Of a DNA stretch of 64,000 nt, positions 46,312-57,014 are shown in pieces (the first letter of the stretch is position 1; every line of letters starts with the position of its first letter). This stretch comes from Lindgomyces ingoldianus (Eukaryota > Ascomycota > Dothideomycetes > Pleosporales > Lindgomycetaceae). The stretch spans positions 1,097,335 through 1,161,334 of the forward strand of contig NW_022985167.1 of the NCBI RefSeq assembly GCF_010093535.1, written 5' to 3'. The notes below the pieces were generated by a model. It was not told the DNA's origin. It ran no database searches and worked only from the letters and a program-made list of their open reading frames with translations. The position numbers and the translations under genes were made by a program.

Positions 46312-48000
46312 CTATGCTTTCCCTCTACCCTTAGCATTTGTGCTGATCCCACGCCTCTTCTCCCACACCTGCACATAGCTCTCTTTTGTGAATAGCGTTT
46401 CCCCTCGCTCCCTCTCAACGAAGAGGTCTTGGATCCCCCACCACTCATCTCGACTCCGATCTCGCAGCTGCACTCTCCAGACTTTGGTCTCCTGTTCTCC
46501 TTCCACAGAGTCATCCTTCTTTTTCACTGCTTCGTGAGTAATGTTGGCCACTAAGTCGTACCAGACGGGCTCCCCTGTCGGGTAGAGCACCGGGTTTGGT
46601 TCCACGTAAGCCGACATGTCGAGGGAGCGGGTCGGGAAAGTGACGATGGTGGGATTACGCTCCGAGACGAACTTGTTTTTGCTGAAGCGCTTGATATGGA
46701 AGAGGAGATACGGGGGAAGCGGATGTTGGAGCCGATATCGGACACGGTTCTTCATCTTCTCTTGTGGCTGCACACCGTTGTACTTGTTGAGGATACTCGT
46801 GAGAGGTACCTGTGGAATAATGTTCCTCTCCAAGGCATCCTGGAAGAGCGGCGCAGCTGGTAAGTCTAATGTGAGGATCAAGAATTTAGTGATCTCCGTC
46901 TTCACAGCTGCATCTTCGAAGCGCAAGCGATCACCAGCATCTGCGCGTGCGGTAATTTCTTGTGACTCAATTTTGAGCGTGCCTTGGAAGACACGCTGCA
47001 CAATGCTGCTGTTCGGTTTTGTTCTTGAACCTCCGACGGCGAGATGCAGGTTGTTCAGAAACCAGGAGAGAAAGTCGACTGGATCGGACTGGTCGGTCAG
47101 AGTAAATCGCTTGGACGACCGTAGGGCGATGTCCTGCAGGAGTTCATGTGGTGAGACGTGGCTCTTGAACGCCCGCGGATTCCACATCTTGCGCACCAGT
47201 GTACTAAACCGTTGAGCAAGTTGAGGCCGTGCGGATAGGTCTTCTAGCATAAAGTAATTACGCAGCGGGACGACATGCGCCAGTGCCTGAATCACAACAT
47301 TAAAGTAGTCGTTCGCCTTGATGTTGTTCATGCCAACGAAACCTGGTACATAGTCCCGATTTAGAAGGTCCCAACAGATTTTTTGCTCCTTGTCCAGCCG
47401 TGCTACCTCGTCTCGGCTCATTCGGGGGTCGACGACAAATTTAATGTCATCCAACGACTTCGACATGACCTCATAGCCCTCTGGAAGTACATAAACCTTC
47501 TTTGTTTCCATGTTGACGAAGACGTGGTGGCCTTCCTCGAGCGCGTGGAAGTAGGCTTGTGATTTATGTCCTCGGCCCTGGTAGTATTTTCCGCAGACGA
47601 GACAGGCATAGACATTGATGTTCGACAACGTCACGGAGCAGAGCTTCTCAAAGTCGAAGTCTAGGACTTTGCGATCTATGGTGTCGAGGTAGAGGTCGGT
47701 GTATCCTTCTGTCGGTGCTGCCTGCCGTTTTGGTGCCTCGAAAGCGCTGGCCTCCCCATCTTCCTCTGCGTCCAGTGTTGCGCCAGCTTCTTCCAATTCC
47801 TCATGTTCTTCCTCATATGCGCCGATAATGTCTATTCTTTCGCGGTCCTGAGGGCGTGGAGACATGAGGTGTCCATTGCTGCTTGCGCCGTTGACAGGCT
47901 CTGGGCTTTGTAGATCGTCTTCCATGCGTGAACGTTTGGAAGCTGGAGAAGGGGCATCCATGATATCCTCAAGTGGTTCTAGCGCACGCCGTTTTGCCAT
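46312..48000 (-). CDS. SAD1: Sad1/USP39-like U4/U6.U5 tri-snRNP assembly factor
   Basis: A splicing factor with a ubiquitin-protease fold, active in pre-mRNA splicing rather than deubiquitination. One exon. The start at 48000 (MAKRRALEP, 562 residues) is preferred; an in-frame ATG at 48051 would add 17 residues. An acidic N-terminus precedes a ZnF-UBP domain ([22 protein letters not shown], then [10 protein letters not shown]). The USP domain begins at [16 protein letters not shown], where active proteases have NLGNTCYMN, so the catalytic cysteine is replaced, as in human USP39 and yeast Sad1. The later [11 protein letters not shown] and the final YVQVWEKR are conserved. It is divergent from CCT2, with 253 bp between start codons. 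Confidence 0.9.
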   Translation of the reverse strand: MAKRRALEPLEDIMDAPSPASKRSRMEDDLQSPEPVNGASSNGHLMSPRPQDRERIDIIGAYEEEHEELEEAGATLDAEEDGEASAFEAPKRQAAPTEGYTDLYLDTIDRKVLDFDFEKLCSVTLSNINVYACLVCGKYYQGRGHKSQAYFHALEEGHHVFVNMETKKVYVLPEGYEVMSKSLDDIKFVVDPRMSRDEVARLDKEQKICWDLLNRDYVPGFVGMNNIKANDYFNVVIQALAHVVPLRNYFMLEDLSARPQLAQRFSTLVRKMWNPRAFKSHVSPHELLQDIALRSSKRFTLTDQSDPVDFLSWFLNNLHLAVGGSRTKPNSSIVQRVFQGTLKIESQEITARADAGDRLRFEDAAVKTEITKFLILTLDLPAAPLFQDALERNIIPQVPLTSILNKYNGVQPQEKMKNRVRYRLQHPLPPYLLFHIKRFSKNKFVSERNPTIVTFPTRSLDMSAYVEPNPVLYPTGEPVWYDLVANITHEAVKKKDDSVEGEQETKVWRVQLRDRSRDEWWGIQDLFVERERGETLFTKESYVQVWEKRRGISTNAKGRGKA

Positions 48001-48253
48001 GATGAGGCTGCGGAGGAGAAATTGGGTGGTGGTGTTGGGAGCTCTGCCCATTGTCGAGCTCGAATGAAAGTTGTAGGTCTTGGCGTGTATTCACCCGAGC
48101 TTCTGCCGATCGTGGAGGGCGCGCCTGCAAACACTGCAAACAAGCTTGCTCAACTTCGAAATTTCGAAAAGTCGCGTCGCCAGGCACCACAAACCCAACA
48201 ACATAGACCTCTTTGCAGATACCCCCTCTCGGCTGTTCTGTTTCTGGTTGATA
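48001..48253. promoter_or_regulatory. bidirectional SAD1/CCT2 promoter with HSE-like palindrome
   Basis: 253 bp between the two start codons. At 48155-48168 lies TTCGAAATTTCGAA, a perfect 14-base palindrome that includes GAAnnTTC, the dyad unit of heat shock elements, about 86 bp before the CCT2 start codon. CCT genes are heat-shock-factor targets in yeast, which makes this a plausible HSE. It lacks a third evenly spaced unit, so the call is tentative. Confidence 0.45.
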
Positions 48254-50006
48254 ATGGTAAGACTATCCACACCTTCACTTCACTATCTGTCCTGCTAATA
48301 TTCGTCCAGTCGTACAATAATCCGACCCAGATCTTTGCGGAGGATGTAACGGAAGAAAAGGGTGAAAATGCGCGCCTCTCTGCTTTCGTTGGCGCAATCG
48401 CCGTGGGGGACTTGGTGAAGAGCACCCTCGGTCCAAAAGGAATGGATAAGATATTACAGTCTGCGTAAGTACAACTTGGAGCCTCTCTGGAGCATGTTTT
48501 AATGATTCCCCCAAGTTCAACCGGTGAAATCATGGTCACGAACGACGGTGCTACTATCCTGAAATCGATTGCCTTGGATAACGCCGCCGCAAAAGTGCTC
48601 GTCAACATATCCAAAGTTCAAGACGACGAAGTCGGCGACGGGACCACATCAGTTACGGTACTAGCTGCGGAGCTTCTCCGAGAGGCAGAGAGGCTTGTGG
48701 ATCAGAAGATACACCCACAGACAATCATCGAGGGCTACAGGATAGCAAGTCATGCTGCTCTGCAGGCTTTGGAGAAGGTCGCGGTGGACAACAGCAACGA
48801 TGAACCCGCTTTCCGAAAAGACCTCGACGCTATCGCCCGAACGACACTGAGCTCTAAAGTCCTCAGCCAGGACAGGACACACTTTGCGAAGCTGGCCACA
48901 GATGCCGTGCTCAGGATGCAGGGTTCCACGGACCTCACACACATTCAGATCATCAAGAAAGCCGGAGGAAAGCTCAAGGACTCATACCTAGATGAGGGTT
49001 TCATCTTGGACAAGAAGTTTGGCGTCAACCAGCCCAAGCGGATAGAGAATGCCAAAATCTTGGTTGCAAATACGGCAATGGATACGGACAAGATCAAGAT
49101 ATTCGGCGCAAGGGTAAAGGTAGATTCTACCGGAAAGCTAGCTGAGCTGGAGAAGGCGGAGCGGGAGAAGATGCGGGCTAAGGTCGAGCGCATCAAGGCA
49201 CATGGCATAAATTGCTTCGTGAACCGACAATTAATCTACAACTGGCCCGAGCAGCTGTTCGCGGACGCTGGCATCTGCTCTATTGAGCATGCTGATTTTG
49301 ACGGTGTCGAGCGGTTAGCACTTGTCACCGGAGGGGAGATCACATCGACGTTCGACCATCCTGAGAACGTCAAGCTCGGTCACTGCGATCTTATCGAAGA
49401 GGTGATCATTGGCGAGGACACGCTGATCAAGTTCTCCGGCGTTGCGGCTGGCAAAGCATGCACCATCGTTCTACGTGGAGCCACCGAACAGCTTCTCGAC
49501 GAAGCTGAGCGGTCACTCCACGATGCTTTGGCTGTCCTTTCCCAGACGGTCAAGGAGCCCAGGACGACCCTCGGTGGCGGCTGTGCTGAGATGGTCATGG
49601 CAAAGGCTGTTGCAGAGGCGGCACAGAATGTGGCAGGCAAGAAGGCTATAGCGGTTGAGTCCTTCGCGAAGGCACTGCAACAGCTACCGACTATCCTTGC
49701 AGACAATGCAGGCTTTGATTCAAGCGATCTGGTCACGCGACTCCGCAAAGCCGTCTACTCCGGCTTGACGAGCTCGGGACTAGACCTCTCAACTCCCGGC
49801 GGCGGCATTACCGACATGAGGCAGCTGGGGGTCATAGAGAGCTACAAGCTGAAGCGCGCGGTTGTTTCCTCGGCATCTGAGGCGGCGGAGGTACGTGTAC
49901 TTCCTATTCGCGATCTCATATCGAAACAAGAACTAATTTTCCACAGTTACTGCTTCGGGTAGACAACATTATTCGGAGTGCGCCGAGGAGGCGGGAGCGG
50001 ATGTAA
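48254..50006 (+). CDS. CCT2: chaperonin CCT/TRiC subunit beta
   Basis: A subunit of the cytosolic chaperonin that folds actin and tubulin. Four exons: 48254-48256, 48310-48464, 48516-49890 and 49947-50006; 530 residues, matching the family. Coding exon 1 is only the ATG, and intron 1 (53 bp) follows it directly; no in-frame upstream alternative keeps the conserved start. Exon 2 opens [19 protein letters not shown] and carries the ATP-site motif TLGPKGMDK. Exon 3 has [23 protein letters not shown] and the apical domain. The tail of the exon has the GGG of TLGGGCAEM, and [11 protein letters not shown]. Exon 4 encodes [18 protein letters not shown]. Subunit identity as beta rests on the NPTQIF start and the EKAEREKM region. 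Confidence 0.95.
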
Positions 50007-51261
50007 GAGAGGTGATACAGCCACCTCGGACAAGCATGATGCTGCAACGGCACCTGCACTAGATAGATGTACACTACAACAGTGATATCAATGCCGTGAG
50101 CGAGCTTGTCGTGCATTCATTCCAATTGATAAAGTTGCAGTGAGATTGTGCAAGCAGTCAGCGGTCAAGTCAGCATTGCGACCACCACCCAGGAAATCTC
50201 TCCAGGTTTTTCTTCTTTGGGGTCCGGGAGGATGCAGAGGATGGCGGATGCATGCAGGGCGCTGGTGGTGAGAGGTGAAGCTGACGACTGGCGGGGGTGT
50301 GGAATATGAGTTTCAACGGATGCAGGTCCTTGCTTTTTCACAGTTCTGGCCATTGAATCTACCGGTTAGCGAATGGCAGGCTGCTCCGGCTGCGTTTCAT
50401 CTGGTGGCTCTGTTGGTCAGAGAAAGCCGTTTCCTTGAAGTTCGAGTAGCTTCGATGGGGGGGGGGTGTACTGGACTAGATCGGGGGCCTGATCAAGCGA
50501 GACGTTGGGATAGATTGCTAGTCGTCACCTGTGGAGCACAAGGACGCCAGCTTAGGATCATATCGACGATAGTGGCATCAGTAACGCGGCGCGCCAGGAA
50601 GATGCAGTCCTTCTGCGACGCGGCAATGACCAGCGAAGCCATTATAGGGAAGCATGTACACGCTGCATCGGGACTGTTGCTGATGTTGAGCCCACTGCAG
50701 TGATGGGATCCGCTTTGTGCCTGCTGCAGTACCAAGGGAGAAGGAACCACAGCCGGTCGCACAAAATTCTCCACCCCTCCCACACTTTGATGTCGTGAAG
50801 TTGAACTCCCTCCTAGACAGCCAGCACAACCAGCACAGCCAACACAGCCGGCACAACCCATCCATCCCCACCCATCGCACTTGCTGTCATCAACAAATCT
50901 CCAACATTATTTTCGGTCGCAAAGAGTGATCAGCCTTACGATCCGCCAAGGGCCTAAACTCAGAAAATCACTGGAGAGGCGGCGGGCCGAATTTAAGCGG
51001 CTGGGGGTGGTTGGCTGATCCCAGGACCCTGTGCCCCTTGACGCCTTGACGCACTCCCTCAGCTCTAGGGCTTCCAAGCCCTCCCCCACCGTAATCGTGT
51101 CTAATAACGAAAATCTCACCTCACGGCTTTCCGCCGCCCTCACCTCCTCCCTCTCCACCGGCCAACACCCTCTCCTTGATCGCGTCGCTAATGCTTCATC
51201 TCCTCCCATCATCAGGCCTGGAACAGGCTTCGACTCTCAAATCATAGACCAACAACCGACA
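50007..51261. other. intergenic / IRE1 leader, 1.25 kb
   Basis: Downstream of CCT2 and upstream of IRE1. It contains an imperfect CAGC/CACAAC repeat (about 50818-50862) and one clear upstream ORF before IRE1. The IRE1 frame is open back to 51031 without an ATG. No other gene was supported. Confidence 0.5.
51191..51247 (+). promoter_or_regulatory. upstream ORF before IRE1 (18 codons)
   Basis: An ATG at 51191 opens MLHLLPSSGLEQASTLKS and stops at TAG 51245-51247, just 14 bases before the IRE1 ATG at 51262. If included in the transcript, reinitiation so close would be inefficient, so it could repress IRE1 translation. The transcript start is unknown. Confidence 0.45.
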
Positions 51262-54200
51262 ATGCCGCGTCGCCGGCCGCCTGGTGCTGGCCCCGGCTTG
51301 AGCACCTCGCTGCTCCTGACCCTCCTCGTCCTGCCATGGGTCACGTCGACGGCCGCTCAGCAGCAGCAGCCGCCGCTCAATGTCAACCGAAGATCTCCCC
51401 GCCAGGAGGCTCGCGTCGACACCATCATACCCGAACGGCCCGCACAGCCCGATCAGGGACGGCCCGAAAATGCCACAAAGCGCAGTCGACACACCCCGAT
51501 TATAGCCCAGAATGAGCGCGCCGTAGCAACACATATCTCCTCGGCTCCAGCGGTCTCCGCTGTTAGAGCACCTCCTACCGGGAACGCTGCCCCCTCGTCG
51601 GGTGGTCTTACGCGACCGAGTGCGCGCTCCCTGAAGGATTGGGAAGTTGAGGACTTTGTTCTGTTGGCGACCGTCGATGGACACTTACACGCAAGAGACA
51701 GATACAATGGATTAGAGATATGGGAACTTGATGCCGCAAGACCCATGGTGGAGACGATATACCATAACCAGAGCGATTCGAACATGGACAACAGCCCAAA
51801 CAGCAAGCCTTTCATCTGGATCGTGGAGCCGAAAGAGGACGGGGCTCTCTATATTCTCAGTCCCGGCCCGTACCCGACGCTTCAATCCCTCGGCATGACG
51901 ATCAAGCAATTGGCCGAGGAATTGTCTCCGTGGAGCAGCACCGAACACCCAATTGTGTACACGGCAGAGAAGAAGAACGTCATGATGGTGGTCGACGCTC
52001 GCACCGGCCGCGTACTCAGACGATTCAGCTCCGGCGGATCCACCTTCATCGATACCGAGAGCTGTGAGCCCCAACCGACCGATTTTGTTGGCTCCAAGGG
52101 CAGCGAATGTAGAGGCATCTTCAATCTTGGAATGACCGAGTATATCATCAGTATACACAACTCTCAGACCACTGCCAACATTTGCACAATCAAATATTTC
52201 GAATGGACCCCGAACAATCGCGATCGGGACCTCCATAGCCAGTACTCAGAAACAATGGACAATCAATACATATACAGTAGTTATGATGGGTGGGCTATTG
52301 CGTACGACCACAACAGGCCTAAGAGGATCGTCTCGCAGCGGCCGGTATTTGAGAGACCATTCTCTTCCCCAGTGGTCAGGGTCTTTGATGTTGCAAGACC
52401 ACAGGATGACGACAACCCCGAGCCCGCTCTAATCCTCCTCCCACAGCCTCCGGGGCCCGCAAGTCAAGAAGACAAAGCAAAGCAAGTTTGGCTTAATACC
52501 ACTGAGGCAGGCAGCTGGTACGCCATGTCCGAGGCCAATTACCCAACCGTAACCGACAGGGCTCCTCAAGCCCTTTGTTATAACCCCGAATGGAGCAATG
52601 AAGCTTTGGGTTGGGACGGTGAACACTACCTTCCGGACAGGGTGAGTTTGGTGGGAGTACACTCTCTCGATTATAAATTGCAACCTTCCCGTCGCCCTGA
52701 TCTACCAGGTATCGATGCCCCTGATGAAACAGAAGAACCATTCGTTCCACAAGCCCCAGCAAAAGAAGACCCTGAAGTGAGGGAACCAACCATTATCGAA
52801 TCTCAGTCTCAGAAAATGTGGGGCATCTTGATCACTTTTCTACTGGTTATTTTGACTGGTGTCGGCGGATATCAGTTAGGAGGACAGCCAAAGAGGGTTG
52901 AAGCTCTCAAGAAGAGCATATTGTTGAGGATTGTGAAGGGTAAGAAGTACGAGGCTCCCTTGTCACCGACTCCCGCTCCGAGCCGATCCGATCCTCCTAT
53001 CGTCGAGGACAAGCCTGTCAGCCTGCCGCCGGTGGATGTGACCGAACCCTTCACTTCTGCGGAACAGGCCCCTGCACTAGAGGCTATTGATACCAAACAT
53101 GAAGGGCGGAGAGTTAAATTTGATCTTCCGGACGATGAAGATACCGAGCTTGAGCCACTGTCAAGGACCACTACCGCAGAGCAGCTTTCGCCTGTCGGCG
53201 ATGATATGGAGTCAAGCGCCATATTAAATGAAACTGCCAATCCCAACCAACTGCCACCATCGACAGCTGAGGGTGATGCTCAAGGGCAAGTGTCTACTCC
53301 CACTGCTCCGGTCAAGAAGAAGAAGACGCACAGAGGGAAACGAGGCGGAGCATCAAAGAAGATCAAGAAGCTCAAGGATGAGGATGAAGTTGATCGTATC
53401 GTAGACGCAGCGAAACAGCTTGACCAGACTCCTTCCCTTCATCCCGATGAGGTTACGATGAATGGCGATGATGTTCAAGATGTTTCTAACATCAAAAAGA
53501 TTGGCAAATTGACCATAGACTTTGACACGGTTCTTGGAAACGGTAGCGGAGGAACCTTTGTATTTGCGGGAAAATGGAATGTGAGTAGTCAACTGAAATC
53601 CAACCTCTGCGAGATGATTGTTGCTGACTTGCATCCAAGGAGCGTGAAGTCGCTGTCAAGCGAATGCTGCCGCAGTATTTTGGACTCGCGGAGCAAGAAG
53701 TGAAACTTCTCCAAGAAAGCGACCTCCACCCGAACGTCATCAGATACTTTGATGATGAGAAGGATGAAAATTTCCTATATATTGCCGTCGAGATTTGCCA
53801 GGCAAGTCTGTGGGACCTCTATCGAGATGGCAGACCAGGTGAAGAGCTCAGTGATATTCAACAGCGATTGGTCAATGAGATCAATTGCGATGTTCCCAGA
53901 GCTTTGTATCAACTCGCGCTTGGTCTCAACCATCTCCACAGCTTAAGGATCATTCACCGCGACATTAAGCCACAAAACATCCTGATAGCATACCCGAAAC
54001 GTAACCAAGAGAAGGGACCTCGCCTTGTTATTTCTGACTTCGGCCTCTGCAAGACTCTTCCCGACAACGTTAGCACATTGATCGGAACAACGGGAAATGC
54101 TGGCACTGTCGGATGGAAAGCACCAGAATTAATCCTCCAACCAAGGGACAATGAAAGGAACAGCTCGACCGGTCACTCCCGAGAGTCTTCCAGCTCTAGT

Positions 54201-54899
54201 GAAGCTGTCTCTCAAGGGGTCAAACGCGCAGTTGACATATTCTCTCTTGGTTGCGTCTTCTTCTACGTCCTTACCAATGGCTCCCACCCCTTTGACGATG
54301 ACGAAGGCTGGATGCAAATCCGCGAGCTCAATATCAAGAAGAACAAACCCAACTTCAAACAGCTCAGTCTTGGTGACGATTCCGAAGAACCCATCCACCT
54401 CATATCCTGGATGTTAGCCAACCGACCAGAAGACCGTCCCACGGCCATCCAAGTAATGAACCACCCATTCTTCTGGTCCGCGGAAAAACGCCTCAACTTC
54501 CTCTGTGACTGTTCCGACCACTGGGAACGTGAAATCCGCACCCCGCCCTCCGACCACCTCAACAACCTCGAACAATTCAGCTACACCGTGCTCGACAAGA
54601 AGCGAAACTTCCTCGCTAAGCTCGACCACGGCTTCATCAACTCGCTCGGTAAACAGCGGAAGTATACCGGCGATAAGATGTTGGATTTGCTGCGAGCGCT
54701 GAGGAATAAGAAAAATCACTACGAAGATATGGAGGATAGTGTTAAGTTGAAGGTTGGTCCGCTGCCACATGGCTATTTGAGGTATTGGTCGACGAAGTTT
54801 CCAAAGCTAGTTATGGCGTGTTATGAATGTGTGGGACAGTGTGGGTTGCAGGCAGAGCCGAGGTTTAGACCATATTTTGAGGGGATGAATGGAGCGTAG
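51262..54899 (+). CDS. IRE1: IRE1 unfolded-protein-response kinase/endoribonuclease
   Basis: An ER stress sensor that splices HAC1-type mRNA when its luminal domain detects unfolded proteins. Two exons: 51262-53580 and 53640-54899 (59 bp intron); 1192 residues. A signal peptide (LLLTLLVLPWVTSTAA) is followed by the luminal beta-propeller-like domain. A transmembrane helix lies near 519-540 (MWGILITFLLVILTGVGGY), then a basic linker (KKKKTHRGKRGGASKKIKK). The kinase has glycine loop VLGNGSGGTF (about 757), VAVK lysine K780, HRD (879-881), DFG (906-908) and WKAPE. The C-terminal KEN RNase domain has R1128, N1129 and H1133 in LLRALRNKKNH. The spacing matches the catalytic R1056/N1057/H1061 of yeast Ire1. 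The intron interrupts the kinase N-lobe just before the VAVK strand. A uORF ends 14 bases upstream of the start codon. Confidence 0.96.
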
Positions 54900-55505
54900 A
54901 GGGCTGGAGTAGAATTATGGAGGCGGTTGTGATTGCGGTTATATTTGTCGCTGCATGTTATGAGGTGGATGCACATCGCACCGTCGAGAAACTACAAAGG
55001 ACGATAGGGCTCAGACTACACACGTCTGTCTTGCGCTCACGCAATCTCAAATCTCAACCGCCGCGAACCGCAGCATGTTGCTCTTCCAACACCATCCTCA
55101 AGAGATACTCGAGGAGGATTGAGAGAGCCTATATCGGTGGAGTCGGCGTTCAGAAATACTGTGCTTCTTATGGTCGTTTCACGGTGGTTTCTACCTGTGC
55201 TTTTGCCGTGGGTTTGCTCCGTGTGCGCTGTGTTGTTTTACGTAGTTCACCTGCTCGAGACTTAGTTATTGAACTTCTTTGATTTATAAATGTGTGCCGT
55301 ATCGCCCTTGGTGCAATTCATGTTTGCTCACGAAACAAATTTCTTATATTTTGACCAGTCTCTGAGCGATCTATTTTTGTTTAGAGAGGCAAAGGGATCG
55401 CAAAATATGTGTAATTGACGACATCTGGTAGGTTCCTTTAGTTGGGTATGAGAATGTAGGCTGAAGTATAGTGCTATGTAGCACTCTGTTAGCGTGTTTG
55501 GTGGT

Positions 55506-55536
<31 letters not shown>

Positions 55537-55930
55537 ATCTTCCTAAGGAATGGGGAAATGAAGGTAGGTGTGGTTGTGACTGGTGAGGAAAATATATAGT
55601 AACGTCTGTCGTAATTTACGAGTTTAAGAGGGGGTAATTTCCATGGGATTCGGAGAATGGGAAATAAAATATAGTATAGTGTTAACAGAGATGGGGATTG
55701 AAGACTCGAATATTTAACGGCTTTGTTGTTAGACTGGATGTGAGTTTTGAGTTCTTTATTAAGTTGGTGATAGAGAGGGAGTCTCCATTTAATGAGAGGC
55801 TTCGCAGCCTATTGTCCTTCTTGAGCGGCTACACCCGTATATTCTGACATATTATGCATGCTCATATAGCCAAAGCATGTGTCTTCTGCTATTCAACTCC
55901 ATTCCATTCAAGCCTCCAAACGCTCTAATA
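54900..55930. other. convergent intergenic, 1.03 kb
   Basis: 3' regions of IRE1 (plus) and COQ10 (minus), low in coding signal, with a long poly-G tract. A 121-codon frame directly after the IRE1 stop has no motif and is taken as chance. Confidence 0.6.
55508..55536 (+). repeat. poly-G homopolymer, 29 G
   Basis: An uninterrupted run of 29 G residues preceded by TGGTTT and followed by ATCTTCC. It lies in the convergent gap between IRE1 and COQ10. It may form G-quadruplex structures and is prone to sequencing-length error. Confidence 0.9.
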
Positions 55931-56704
55931 TTATCTCTGCACCGCGCTCGTTTCCAAATCCTCTAACGACGCCCGCGCTAGCCCAGGCCTCTGCTTCATC
56001 AGCAACGTAACACGCTCTTCAAACGCTTTGATCATATGTTCCGCCACCTTCGGCGCCACGCCTGCGCTTAGCGTCGAGTACAATGGGTTTGCAAAGGCAA
56101 ATTCAAGACTCAATCGGACTTCTGTCTTCTCGGTTGAAGACCCTGCGTCCTTAGGAACGGGATTGATTGTCCAGCGGCTTGACAGATGGGTTAATAACCC
56201 TTCGCTATTACGTGCAGATGCCGTTGTAGTTGTGGTTTCCTTAGCCCCGCTATTACTTCCACTCAGATGATGCGCGATATCATTTCTATCCAGCGCACTT
56301 TCCGTAACGCCCCCAACCGACTCGACAATCCGCCCCGGCACGCAGAATATCCGCGAAGTAAAGCTCTCCGTAATACTACCCCAACCAACCGTGAGCCGAG
56401 CCTCAGACGGCCATTTCCTGTTGTATGTGCTATCGGGATCAGACCATTTTGTAACAGCACTAGATTGGCAGTATGGCAGGAAGGACGCATATGAGGGGAC
56501 GTCTGAGATTATGTTGTATATTGGGGCCAAGGGATAGGGTAGCGTTCGGGTTGCGGTGAGGGTTTGATAGCTTGATGGAGAGGAGGGGTTTAGGGGGTTT
56601 AGAGCATCGAAGGGGTTTGGGAGGAATGCTCGTCGGTGGGGTTTCAGGATGGCGTAGGGCCTGGGGCTGTGGAGGAATGGCCGGAGGGATTTAATGGTTG
56701 CCAT
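55931..56704 (-). CDS. COQ10: coenzyme Q-binding protein Coq10 (START-like)
   Basis: A mitochondrial lipid-binding protein that helps coenzyme Q reach the respiratory chain. One exon of 257 residues. The N-terminus is an Arg/Pro/Ser-rich presequence (MATIKSLRPFLHSPRPYAIL). The START/polyketide-cyclase domain starts at about residue 50 (TRTLPYPLAPIYNIISDVPSY) with FLPYCQSSAV. The helix at the C-terminus (AEHMIKAFEERVTLLMKQR) closes the cavity. There is an insert of Ser/Thr-rich residues at about 140-160, longer than in yeast. It is divergent from the methyltransferase gene, with 310 bp between starts. Confidence 0.85.
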   Translation of the reverse strand: MATIKSLRPFLHSPRPYAILKPHRRAFLPNPFDALNPLNPSSPSSYQTLTATRTLPYPLAPIYNIISDVPSYASFLPYCQSSAVTKWSDPDSTYNRKWPSEARLTVGWGSITESFTSRIFCVPGRIVESVGGVTESALDRNDIAHHLSGSNSGAKETTTTTASARNSEGLLTHLSSRWTINPVPKDAGSSTEKTEVRLSLEFAFANPLYSTLSAGVAPKVAEHMIKAFEERVTLLMKQRPGLARASLEDLETSAVQR

Positions 56705-57014
56705 TGTGAGAAGTTGGGATAACTAGCGGTGTGTAAAACTAGGGAAGGTCAGAGTAAAGTAATTGTCCCGTTGGTATCATGGTTGGGACCCAGAGATTGA
56801 GGAATGAAGCGGGAGTGAAACAGTCGTCATAATTCCGAAGTCGAGCAGGGCTAAGCTTTGCGGCTCTTGCGACAGGGTTCAAGGATCAGCGAGCCATTCC
56901 TTTTCTGTACTAGTGTTTCTGAGCTTATCGATAGCGAAATTATTTCCCCGCGATCCCCCCTCTGCGGCTTCTCAATTTAACTCTGGACATTTTCGCCCTT
57001 TGCTACCTGCAAAA
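56705..57014. promoter_or_regulatory. divergent COQ10/TRM140 promoter, 310 bp
   Basis: Shared upstream region of two divergent genes. No specific element was assigned; the frame of the plus-strand gene is open back to 56913 without an ATG, so that segment is treated as leader. Confidence 0.45.

Noticed and set aside
51031..51261. Extended IRE1 N-terminus
   Set aside because: The first codon is GTG, and the extension would place residues before a good signal peptide starting at 51262.
54917..55282. 121-codon frame after IRE1
   Set aside because: It starts 18 bases after the IRE1 stop, lies in the expected 3' UTR, and has no recognisable domain.
56913..57014. Extended Trm140 N-terminus
   Set aside because: The open frame begins with GTG; the first ATG is 57015.
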